This document shows, piece after piece, positions 1 through 6,509 of a DNA stretch of 8,608 nucleotides. The position numbers and the translations under genes are program-made. Origin of the DNA: JBOHER01 sp050701115. Its GTDB lineage: Bacteria > Actinomycetota > Actinomycetes > Mycobacteriales > Pseudonocardiaceae. Where the stretch lies: the NCBI GenBank assembly GCA_050701115.1, contig JBOHER010000437.1:1-8608 (forward strand), given 5' to 3'. Position 1 is the stretch's first letter, and every line of letters starts with the position of its first letter. The notes beneath the pieces are model-generated. The model was not told where the DNA came from, did no database searches, and saw only the letters and a list, made by a program, of their open reading frames with translations.

Positions 1-1550
1 GTCGGCTCGTCGAGCAGCAGCACGCGTGCGCCACGCCGCACCCGCAGCAGGGCCCGGGCGACCGCCACCCGCTGCCGCTGGCCGGTGGACAACCTGCTCG
101 GCTCGCGGTCGAGCAGGTTGGCGATACCCAGCTGATCAGTGACCACCTCGATGTCGGCCGCGCTGGGCGTGGACTCAGCGTCAGCGGTGGCTTCAATCAG
201 TTCGTCGCGCACCGTGTCGGCGGTGAGCACCGGGAACTGCGGGACCCACGCAACGCTGCGTCGCCATACCGACAAATTGAGCTCTGCCAACGGAACCCCG
301 TTCACAGTGACCGTCCCCGATGTCGGACGCACGAAGCCAAGCAACACGCCGAGCGTGGTCGACTTTCCCGCCCCACTCGCCGTACGCAGCCAGGTGACCA
401 GGCCTGGCCGCACCACGAACGATTCCCCGTCAGGTGCGAACCCACCCCGCCGGGCGACCCGCAGCTCAGAAATGCGCACCTCAGCGGTCGTGAGTGGTTG
501 TGGTTGCCCTGGCGACCACAACCACTCACGAGAGGGATCGCGCCCATCTGGGGGTTCGGCCAACAGGGCACTCACCCGCCGGACTGCCTCGACGCCGTCC
601 TCGCTGGCGTGGAAGGCGGCGCCGACGGCGCGCAGGGGTTGGTAGCACTCCGGCGCCAGGATGAGCACGCCCAGGGCGATGGCCAGCGACAGATCGCCTG
701 CAACCAGGCGCACCCCGATCACCACGGCCACCAGAGCGACCGACAGGGTGGCGATCAGCTCCAGCGTGAACGCCGAGGAGAACGCCACCCTGAGGGTGTC
801 CATCGTCGCGCGCCGATGCCGGTCGGACACCCGGCGTACCGACTCGGCCTGCGCGGCCGCCCGGCCGAACGCGGTCAGCACCGGCAGCGCCCGCACCAGC
901 TCCAGCAGATGCCCGGACAAGCGCTGCACCGCATCGGCGGCCGCCGAAACCCGATCGGCGGTGTGCTTGCCGATCAGGATCGCGAACATCGGCAGCAGCG
1001 GGACGGTCAGCGCGATGATCACCGCTGACGGCCAGTCGGCGAACAGGATCGCCGCGCCCACCGCCACCGGCACAACACACGCCGCGACCAGTGCGGGCAG
1101 GTACTCGGTGAAGTACGCGTCGAGCGCGTCCAATCCCTTGGTTGTCAACGAGGTCAGCTCGCCGACGCCGTGCGCGGAGATCCACTCAGGACCCGCCGCC
1201 AGTGCGTGGTCGACCGTCCGGGACCGCAGCTCCTCCTTCACCCCCGCCGCGGCACGCGCCGACACCACCCGGGTGGCCCAGCCCACCAGCGCCCTCCCAG
1301 TCACCACGCAGGCCAACACGATCAGCGGCGTGTTGAGTGCCTCAGTCCGTCCATCCACAATGGCCGCGAGTACCGAGGCCAGCAGAAAGGCCTGCAATAC
1401 CAGGAATCCGGCACTGATCACCGCGAGCGCGCCCACAAGGACCAGCGCCCGGCGCGCTACCACCGACAGAGCGGGGAGCGCGCCGAGCGGGCCCTGCGCC
1501 ACCGGTCGAGAGGCGGAAGGGAGGGACCGGCGGCGAAGCGTCGTCATCAT
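1..1550 (-). CDS. cydD: CydD-type ABC exporter subunit for cytochrome bd assembly (partial, 3' end outside window)
   Basis: Half of the CydDC-type inner-membrane ABC exporter (thiol/heme-linked export in E. coli) needed to mature cytochrome bd. The frame is open without a shift from ATG 1550 to the left edge, 516 whole codons. The N-terminal half is a transmembrane domain (first helix about residues 36-58). It carries the CydD-type motif LAPECYQPLRAVGAAFHAS before the linker, which matches CydD better than CydC. The ATPase domain shows a P-loop TASGAGKST (390-398), Q-loop PQF, signature LSTGQ (487-491) and Walker B LLLDEP (511-516). The first P-loop glycine is replaced by Thr390. Residues 341-355 of the linker are encoded by a 44-bp palindrome. 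The start overlaps the cydB stop as ATGA and has no clear ribosome site of its own, so it is probably translationally coupled. A fused CydC half cannot be excluded. Confidence 0.9.
   Translation of the reverse strand, partial: MMTTLRRRSLPSASRPVAQGPLGALPALSVVARRALVLVGALAVISAGFLVLQAFLLASVLAAIVDGRTEALNTPLIVLACVVTGRALVGWATRVVSARAAAGVKEELRSRTVDHALAAGPEWISAHGVGELTSLTTKGLDALDAYFTEYLPALVAACVVPVAVGAAILFADWPSAVIIALTVPLLPMFAILIGKHTADRVSAAADAVQRLSGHLLELVRALPVLTAFGRAAAQAESVRRVSDRHRRATMDTLRVAFSSAFTLELIATLSVALVAVVIGVRLVAGDLSLAIALGVLILAPECYQPLRAVGAAFHASEDGVEAVRRVSALLAEPPDGRDPSREWLWSPGQPQPLTTAEVRISELRVARRGGFAPDGESFVVRPGLVTWLRTASGAGKSTTLGVLLGFVRPTSGTVTVNGVPLAELNLSVWRRSVAWVPQFPVLTADTVRDELIEATADAESTPSAADIEVVTDQLGIANLLDREPSRLSTGQRQRVAVARALLRVRRGARVLLLDEP
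90..120. repeat. 11-bp inverted repeat inside cydD
   Basis: CAACCTGCTCG (90-100) and CGAGCAGGTTG (110-120) are exact reverse complements separated by 9 nt. They lie in the codons just before and into the LSTGQ signature motif of the ATPase domain. An arm of this length is near what chance could give in GC-rich DNA, so no function is assigned. Confidence 0.5.
488..531. repeat. 44-bp palindrome inside cydD
   Basis: Left arm TCGTGAGTGGTTGTGGT (488-504) and its exact reverse complement (515-531) give 17 perfect pairs around a 10-nt centre. Pairing through the centre makes 20 of 22 positions complementary. It lies in the linker between the membrane and ATPase domains of cydD and is read in frame as roughly REWLWSPGQPQPLTT (residues 341-355). 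It may be a dispersed palindromic repeat that inserted in frame. It would also form a strong hairpin in the mRNA. Confidence 0.85.
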
Positions 1551-2557
1551 CGCGGCACGTGCACCGGCGGAATGTGCCGTCTGCCAATGCGTTTGCGGAA
1601 CACCCAGTAAGTCCAGCCCTGGTAGACCAGCACGGCGGGCGCACCGAACAGGGCAAGCCAGCTCAGCACGGTCAGCGTGTACTGACTGGTCGCAGTATCA
1701 GCGATCGTCAGCGAGAACGACGGGTCCACAGTGGACGGGACAACGTTGGGGTACAGCAGGCTGAACAGCACCACCACCGTACCGGTGACAACAACGCCCA
1801 TTAGGGCGAACGCCTGACCCTCCCGCTCGACGGCCAGCCGCAGCAAGGCGCCGATGGCAGCCATAAGGATCACCCCTACGGCCAGCCAGGTCAGCCATGT
1901 GCCCGCCCGGAACTGCAGAATCAGCAGCAACACCAGCAATGGCAGCAAGGCCAATGGCGCCAGCTTGAGCGCGACGCTCCGTGCCCGCTCGCGGATCTCG
2001 CCCTCGGTCTTGAGCGCAAGGAACACCGCGCCATGCACCAGCGCGTACCCAGCGACCGCGACCGCCCCGAGCAGCGACTCCCACCGGATCGCGGCAAGTG
2101 CCCCACCGACCCGATTTCCGTTGGCGTCAATGGGAAGCCCGATCACATTGGCAGTCAGCACCGCACCGACGCACAGCGTGGCGACCCACGAGCCGGTGCA
2201 GATCACCCGGTCCCAGGTGCCGCGCCAGCGCACCGAGTCGACCTTGCCGCGATACTCGAACGCCACCCCACGGCCAATCAACGCGAGCAGGAACAGCAGC
2301 ACCGGCAGGTAGGCGGTGGACAGCAGGGACGCATACCACCCGGGAAACGCGGCGAACGTCGCGCCGATCGCGACGATCAACCAGACCTCGTTGCCGTCCC
2401 ACACCGGGCCGATGGTGTTGACCACCACCCGCCGCTCGGTCTCGTCGCGGCCCAGCACCGGCAGCAGCATGCCGACGCCGAAGTCGAAGCCCTCCAGGAA
2501 CAGGTACCCGAGCCACAGCGCTGCGATGATGACGAACCACAGGGTCGCGAGATCCAT
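1547..2557 (-). CDS. cydB: cytochrome bd quinol oxidase subunit II
   Basis: Subunit II of the membrane-bound bd-type terminal oxidase, which oxidises quinol and reduces oxygen to water. The product of 336 residues has the family's usual length and consists largely of hydrophobic helices. Conserved CydB blocks are EGFDFGVG (22-29), GPVWDGNEVWL (50-60), RGVAFEYRGK, and YPNVVPS near the C-terminal third. I chose ATG 2557 because it gives the canonical MDLxTLWF start and has GGAAG (2566-2570 on the minus strand) 8 nt upstream. An in-frame GTG at 2566 would add three residues and destroy that spacing. The gene begins 12 bp after the cydA stop, and its own stop overlaps the cydD start by 4 bp, so the three genes form one operon. 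Confidence 0.95.
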   Translation of the reverse strand: MDLATLWFVIIAALWLGYLFLEGFDFGVGMLLPVLGRDETERRVVVNTIGPVWDGNEVWLIVAIGATFAAFPGWYASLLSTAYLPVLLFLLALIGRGVAFEYRGKVDSVRWRGTWDRVICTGSWVATLCVGAVLTANVIGLPIDANGNRVGGALAAIRWESLLGAVAVAGYALVHGAVFLALKTEGEIRERARSVALKLAPLALLPLLVLLLILQFRAGTWLTWLAVGVILMAAIGALLRLAVEREGQAFALMGVVVTGTVVVLFSLLYPNVVPSTVDPSFSLTIADTATSQYTLTVLSWLALFGAPAVLVYQGWTYWVFRKRIGRRHIPPVHVPR

Positions 2558-2569
2558 GCCAGACACTTC

Positions 2570-4147
2570 CTAGTAGGCGAAGGCGAGCACATCGTCTCGC
2601 TCGTCGGTCGTCGGCTTCTTCGGCGGCATGACGCCCTCGATCCCGCCGCGGATGTACTTACGCAGCAAGAAAATCTCCACTACCGCCAGCACCCCGTACA
2701 CCGAGGTCAGCGCGATCAGGGAGGTCCACACCTCGCCGACGCTCAGCTGGGAGACGGCCTGCGCGGTGAACATCCACACCCCGTCCACTCCAGTCGGGTT
2801 GGGCACCACCACGAACGGCTGACGGCCCATCTCGGTGAAGATCCATCCCGCGCTGTTACCCAGGAATGGGGTGGCGATGCCGAACAGCGCCAGCCTCGGG
2901 AACCACCTGCTGTCCGGAACCCGGCCCTTTCTGGTCAACCACAGCGCAAGCACACCGATGCCCGCCGACACCGCGCCGAAGCCGATCATCATCCGAAAGC
3001 CCCAGTAGGTGACCGGCAGATTCGGCACGTAGTCGATCGGTCGCCCGGCAAGCGAACCGAGCGCGGGGTCATCCGGATAGAACTCCCCGTAGCGCTCCTG
3101 ATACTCGCCCACCAGGTCCTCGATTCCCTTGACCTCAGTGGAGAAGTCGTTATGCGCCAGCAACGACAGCAACGCGGGTACGGTGAAGGTCTTGACGTTC
3201 TCGCAGTTGGCGTCGCGCACGTCGCCGATCGCCAGGATGGAGAAGCCGGCCGGTCTTTCGGTGTGGCACAGGGCTTCCGACGAGGCCATCTTCATCGGCT
3301 GCTGTTCGAACATGAGCTTGCCCTGCAGGTCGCCACTGATCGCCAGCACCGCGAAGGACACCACCCCAACCCAGGCGCCCAACCGGAGCGAGGACCGCCA
3401 CACCTGCCGGTGCTCGTCCTCCGCATTGCAGTGCCGAACTTGGCTCACTCGTTCCTCGCTCGCCGTGCTGCGTCCGACGCGCGACAACTGATCGGTCTGG
3501 TCACGTCTCGCATCGCGCGACGGCCGCGTCCGCCACAGCCACCAGGCGGCAACGCCCACCAGGAACGCGGCCACCACCGCGAAGGCGCCCGCGATGGCGT
3601 GCGGGAATGCCGCCAGCACCGTGCTGTTGGTCAGCACCGCACCGATCGAGATCATCTGCGGCTTGCCGTCCACGAACTCCACACCCACCGGATGCTGCAT
3701 CCAAGAGTTCGCGGCCAGGATGAAGTACGCCGAGGCGACGGTGGCCAGCGAGAACGCCCACGCACACGCCAGGTGCACCTTCTTGTTCAGCCGGTCCCAG
3801 CCGAAGATCCACAGCCCAAGGAAGGTCGACTCGACGAAGAACGCGATCAGCCCCTCCATGGCCAGCGGCGCACCGAACACATCGCCGACGAACCGCGAGT
3901 ACTCGCTCCAGTTCATGCCGAACTGGAACTCCTGCACGATGCCGGTGACCACACCCATCGCGAAGTTGACCAGCAGGAGCTTGCCCCAGAACTTGGTCAT
4001 CTTGAGGTAGATCAGCTTGCCGGTCCGCACCCACGCGGTCTGCATGCCCGCGACCAGGATCGACAGCCCGATGGTTAGCGGCACCATCAGGAAGTGATAG
4101 ACGGTGGTGATCCCGAACTGCCACCGAGCAAGGTCCAATACCTCCAT
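2570..4147 (-). CDS. cydA: cytochrome bd quinol oxidase subunit I, with extra loop
   Basis: Heme-bearing subunit of cytochrome bd, 525 residues. By alignment from memory with E. coli CydA, the heme ligands and key residues are present: His18 (YHF), His183 (FPHAIAG), Met387 (FRMM), Glu98 and Glu106 (AMEGL, FFVEST). Quinol-loop residues Lys286 and Glu291 are also kept. The GRQPW motif reads GRQPF (441-445). The Q-loop is the short form and has two cysteines (Cys294, Cys315); a disulfide here is known from a mycobacterial bd oxidase, and pairing in this protein is inference. The odd part is about residues 207-248, a hydrophilic arginine-rich stretch between two helices where E. coli has only about a dozen residues. 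The ATG at 4147 gives the canonical N-terminus (LDLARWQFGITTVYHF). No good Shine-Dalgarno site precedes it. Confidence 0.95.
   Translation of the reverse strand: MEVLDLARWQFGITTVYHFLMVPLTIGLSILVAGMQTAWVRTGKLIYLKMTKFWGKLLLVNFAMGVVTGIVQEFQFGMNWSEYSRFVGDVFGAPLAMEGLIAFFVESTFLGLWIFGWDRLNKKVHLACAWAFSLATVASAYFILAANSWMQHPVGVEFVDGKPQMISIGAVLTNSTVLAAFPHAIAGAFAVVAAFLVGVAAWWLWRTRPSRDARRDQTDQLSRVGRSTASEERVSQVRHCNAEDEHRQVWRSSLRLGAWVGVVSFAVLAISGDLQGKLMFEQQPMKMASSEALCHTERPAGFSILAIGDVRDANCENVKTFTVPALLSLLAHNDFSTEVKGIEDLVGEYQERYGEFYPDDPALGSLAGRPIDYVPNLPVTYWGFRMMIGFGAVSAGIGVLALWLTRKGRVPDSRWFPRLALFGIATPFLGNSAGWIFTEMGRQPFVVVPNPTGVDGVWMFTAQAVSQLSVGEVWTSLIALTSVYGVLAVVEIFLLRKYIRGGIEGVMPPKKPTTDERDDVLAFAY
3406..3529 (-). 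other. in-frame insertion of about 35 codons in cydA
   Basis: These codons encode about residues 207-248, lying between the helix ending AAWWLW and the next beginning RSSLRLGAW. The E. coli protein bridges the same points with about 13 residues; here the gap is about 48. The insert is hydrophilic, rich in Arg, Ser, Gln and Glu, and has no recognisable domain. The DNA holds the low-complexity run GGCGAGCGAGGAACGAGTGA (minus strand, within 3442-3464). I saw no long palindrome. Boundaries are approximate. Confidence 0.55.
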
Positions 4148-4204
4148 GTGTTGATCGTGCCGAGGGCATGCGCCCGCCCGGTAGGTACGGTGGTCCTGTC
4201 TGCC

Positions 4205-4224
4205 GGTAGGACCTAAGTCCTAAG
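4205..4224. promoter_or_regulatory. DosR/DevR-like operator upstream of cydA
   Basis: The palindrome TAGGAC-CTAA-GTCCTA (4207-4222) matches the core of the mycobacterial DosR box (GGGACTWWAGTCCC) at GGAC, the AT-rich centre and GTCC, with changed outer bases. Its centre is about 67 bp upstream of the cydA ATG. A weak -10-like TACCTA lies on the minus strand at 4187-4182, which would put the box close to the -35 region, as in DosR-activated promoters. The role is inferred from resemblance and position. Confidence 0.45.
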
Positions 4225-4267
4225 ACACCTGGCCTTGACGCAGGCGCGAGGCCGGCTGAACAATTAG

Positions 4268-4306
4268 TTACGGCGAGCCGCAAACCGTTTCGGCCGTGCG
4301 CCGTAA
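4268..4306 (+). promoter_or_regulatory. hairpin in leader of the UPF0016 gene
   Basis: TTACGGCG (4268-4275) and CGCCGTAA (4299-4306) are exact reverse complements. Inside them GCCG (4277-4280) pairs with CGGC (4291-4294), leaving a 10-nt loop. The structure would lie in the 5' leader if transcription starts upstream of it. A weak TTGACG (4235-4240) is the only -35-like sequence nearby. It could equally be a DNA operator. Confidence 0.4.
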
Positions 4307-4375
4307 AACCGGCTGGCAGGTCTCCGAAAATTGTAATTCGCAATTCCAAGAATATGGACTTTCCGCTATTGGATC

Positions 4376-4403
4376 ACCTACCTTTGTTGCGAAAGGGGTG
4401 GGT
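4376..4403 (+). promoter_or_regulatory. hairpin covering the ribosome site of the UPF0016 gene
   Basis: ACCTACCTTT (4376-4385) can pair with AAAGG and TGGGT (4392-4403) with a two-G bulge and a 6-nt loop, giving ten pairs including one G-U. The likely Shine-Dalgarno sequence AAAGGGG (4392-4398), 11 nt before ATG 4410, lies in the 3' arm. Folding would therefore hide it, as in translational riboswitches or RNA thermometers. Confidence 0.45.
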
Positions 4404-4409
4404 ATCGGA

Positions 4410-5009
4410 ATGTCTGCCGAACTGCTTGCGTTGGCCAGCACATTTGCGCTGGTCCTGGCCGTGGAGCTGCCGGACAAGACACTCGTCGCCACCCTCGTCC
4501 TGACCACCCGGTTCCGCGCCCTGCCGGTTTTCCTCGGGGTGAGTGTGGCATTCGCCATACATGTCGCTATCGCCGCGTTATTCGGTAGCGCGTTGACGTT
4601 GTTACCGCAGCACGTAGTGGCGGCCATAGTCGCCGTCATGTTCGCCATTGGTGCTTATCTGCTGTTGCGCGAGGGATTCGTACCGGTGCGCGACGGCGCC
4701 GAGGACGCGAGCAGCCAGGGACCCGGACCGGCGGGCTTCCTGCGCTCGGCGCTGACCTCGTTCGGGGTGCTCTTCGCCGCCGAACTCGGTGACGCCTCAC
4801 AGATCGCCACCGCTGGCCTCGCCGCCCGCTTCGGAACGCCGCTGGCCGTCGGACTCGGGGCGTTCGCCGCGCTGCTCGTGGTCGCCGGGGTGGCCGTGCT
4901 GGTCGGCCGCAAGGTTCGGGCCCGCATTCGGCCGCAACTGCTGCACCGCGTCGCGGGCGCCGCGTTCGCCTGCTTCTCCGTGCTGGCGGCCGTGCAGGCG
5001 TTCGGGTAG
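4410..5009 (+). CDS. UPF0016/TMEM165-GDT1 family membrane protein, probable manganese/cation exporter
   Basis: A 199-residue integral membrane protein with the family's two-repeat design. Each repeat carries the acidic signature that binds cations: ELPDKT at 19-24 and ELGDAS at 125-130 (consensus E-x-G-D-K/R-T/S). Both are followed by the similar stretches VATLVLTTRF and IATAGLAARFG. A hydrophilic loop (about 90-110) separates the halves. Characterised bacterial members export manganese, and eukaryotic ones move Mn/Ca, so export from the cytoplasm is the likely role. The first signature has Pro for Gly and the second lacks the Lys/Thr pair; I do not read either as loss of function. ATG 4410 places the first helix correctly. 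Open frame extends upstream to GTG 4296, but that stretch is not helix-like and overlaps leader structures. The gene is divergent from cydA. Confidence 0.85.
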   Translation: MSAELLALASTFALVLAVELPDKTLVATLVLTTRFRALPVFLGVSVAFAIHVAIAALFGSALTLLPQHVVAAIVAVMFAIGAYLLLREGFVPVRDGAEDASSQGPGPAGFLRSALTSFGVLFAAELGDASQIATAGLAARFGTPLAVGLGAFAALLVVAGVAVLVGRKVRARIRPQLLHRVAGAAFACFSVLAAVQAFG

Positions 5010-5016
5010 CGAACGC

Positions 5017-5053
5017 TTGACAGGCCACCGTCGACCAATAGACGCTCGTCTAT
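5017..5053 (+). promoter_or_regulatory. P450 promoter with TetR-type operator
   Basis: A consensus TTGACA (5017-5022) lies 16 nt before TAGACG (5039-5044), a poor -10. Overlapping that hexamer is the palindrome ATAGACG-CT-CGTCTAT (5038-5053), 7-bp arms with a 2-bp centre, typical in shape of TetR-family operators. A repressor bound there would block the promoter. No TetR gene is visible in the window, so the regulator must be elsewhere. Confidence 0.5.
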
Positions 5054-5073
5054 GAATCATCAGGGAGGCGAGC

Positions 5074-6435
5074 ATGGCCACCGCGCCAGGTCCGAGCGGG
5101 AAAGACGCCATCCGGTTCCTGCTGCCCGGGCTGCGCCGCGACCCGCTGCGCATGCTCACCGGGCTGGCCAACCGCTACGGCGACCTGGCCAGCGTGCCGT
5201 TGCCCCGCGGCGGCCGGGTGTTCATCGTGTCCCGGCCGGAACTGGTGGCGCATGTGCTGGTCGGCAACCAGGCCAACTACCGCAAGGCGCGCACCTACAA
5301 GCCGCTCACCGAACTGCTCGGCAACGGGCTGCTGACCAATGAGGGTGAGGACTGGGCCCGGCAGCGCAAGCTCGTGCAGCCGATGTTCGCACGCAGGCAC
5401 GTCGACGAGTTCGCGCCGTCGATGGTCGACGCGGCAACGCACGCCATGGACCGGTGGGCGGCCCGGCCACCGGGAACCGTGGTGGACGTCGCCGAGGGAA
5501 TGAGCGCCCTCACGCTGGACGTGGTCGGTCGCGCCCTGTTCAGCGCGGACCTGACCGGCGAGGCAGGCGCGATGGGCCCCGCGATGGCGACCGTGCTTGA
5601 GTCGTTCATCAGGACCGTGCGCAATCCGCTGTTCATGCTGGTGCCCGACTTCCACCGCTGGCCGACGCCTGCCCGGCTGCGCTCGCGCAGCTCGGAGGAG
5701 CATCTGCGCGCGGTGGTCGACGGGCTGATCGCGCGCCGGCGGGCCAGCCCGGACCACGCGGGCCCGCACGACCTGCTGGACATGCTGCTGGCCGCCCGCG
5801 ATGAGGCCACCGGTGCGCCGATGCACGAGCAGCAGATCCGCGACGAGCTGATGACCTTCATGCTGGCTGGACACGAGACCACCGCGAACGCACTGGCCTG
5901 GACGCTGATGCTGCTCTCCCAGCACCCGGATGCGCGCACCGTCGTCGAGGCCGAGGTCGATGAGGTGCTGTCCGGTCGGGCCGCTACCGCGCAGGACGCA
6001 GGCAAGCTGCAATGGACCACGGCGGTGCTGTCGGAGTCGATGCGGCTCTACCCGCCCGCGTGGATCATCGAGCGGGAGGCCGCGGGCGATGATGAACTGG
6101 ACGGAGTGCGGGTGGCCGAGGGCAACGTGGTGGCCACGCCGCCCTATCTGGTGCACCGCAATCCCGTGCACTGGCCCAATCCGGAAGGCTTCGAGCCTGA
6201 GCGGTTCCTCGGTGATGCGGCGCGGGAGCGCCATCGGTTCGCGTACCTGCCCTTCGGTGGCGGTCGGCGACAGTGCGTCGGGGGCGGGTTCGCCATGCTG
6301 GAGGCGATCCTGCTGCTGGCCACCATCACGCAGCGGTTCCGACTGGACCTGGTTCCTGGGTACCGGCCGGAGCCGACGCCAACTGTCACCTTGCGGCCTG
6401 CAGGGGCGATCCCGATGACGCTGCACCCGCGCTGA
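5074..6435 (+). CDS. cytochrome P450 monooxygenase
   Basis: A complete, soluble-looking 453-residue P450 without an N-terminal membrane anchor. The visible hallmarks are WARQR in helix C (94-98, heme propionate contact), the oxygen-activation motif AGHETT in helix I (265-270), ESMR in helix K (321-324), PERF (375-378) and the heme loop FGGGRRQCVGGG with Cys401 as thiolate ligand. All invariant residues are kept, so it should be active with a separate ferredoxin/reductase. None of those is encoded nearby. The helix-I and heme-loop style resembles the CYP4/CYP102-like bacterial group more than the small CYP105-type enzymes. ATG 5074 is preceded by GGGAGG (5063-5068) at 5 nt. It starts 65 bp after the UPF0016 gene with its own operator. 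The substrate cannot be told from the sequence. Confidence 0.95.
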   Translation: MATAPGPSGKDAIRFLLPGLRRDPLRMLTGLANRYGDLASVPLPRGGRVFIVSRPELVAHVLVGNQANYRKARTYKPLTELLGNGLLTNEGEDWARQRKLVQPMFARRHVDEFAPSMVDAATHAMDRWAARPPGTVVDVAEGMSALTLDVVGRALFSADLTGEAGAMGPAMATVLESFIRTVRNPLFMLVPDFHRWPTPARLRSRSSEEHLRAVVDGLIARRRASPDHAGPHDLLDMLLAARDEATGAPMHEQQIRDELMTFMLAGHETTANALAWTLMLLSQHPDARTVVEAEVDEVLSGRAATAQDAGKLQWTTAVLSESMRLYPPAWIIEREAAGDDELDGVRVAEGNVVATPPYLVHRNPVHWPNPEGFEPERFLGDAARERHRFAYLPFGGGRRQCVGGGFAMLEAILLLATITQRFRLDLVPGYRPEPTPTVTLRPAGAIPMTLHPR

Positions 6436-6509
6436 GGGCGCCCGGTTGGTAGTAGAAAACTGCTCGGTTTGGGCCACTTGGTAGTACTTGCAGGCGCCCA
6501 TCGGGAGCA
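6436..6509. other. spacer between convergent genes
   Basis: This 74-bp spacer separates the P450 and IclR stops. It holds GGGCGCC (6436-6442) and GGCGCCC (6493-6499), which can pair around a 50-nt loop, and two copies of TTGGTAGTA (6446-6454, 6478-6486). There is no U-tract, so a classical intrinsic terminator is not evident in either direction. Confidence 0.4.

Noticed and set aside
661..1764. 367-codon open frame on the plus strand over cydD and the end of cydB
   Set aside because: It is Ser/Thr/Ala/Arg-rich low-complexity translation opposite a continuous ABC exporter frame.
2033..4078. 681-codon open frame on the plus strand opposite cydA/cydB
   Set aside because: It is antisense to two strongly conserved genes, is rich in Arg, His, Gln, Pro and Asp as GC-rich shadow frames are, and shows no domain.
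4268..4409. yybP-ykoY manganese riboswitch
   Set aside because: The gene context fits, but I could not find the conserved core sequences of that class; only generic hairpins are visible.
4148..4409. Rex (NADH-sensing) operator before cydA
   Set aside because: No TTGTGA-N-TCACAA-like palindrome is present in the spacer.
4296..4409. N-terminal extension of the UPF0016 protein from GTG 4296
   Set aside because: The extension is polar, lacks similarity to the family start, has no ribosome site and overlaps the leader hairpins.
6436..6509. bidirectional intrinsic terminator between P450 and IclR genes
   Set aside because: The only matching arms are 7 bp around a 50-nt loop and there is no T-tract.
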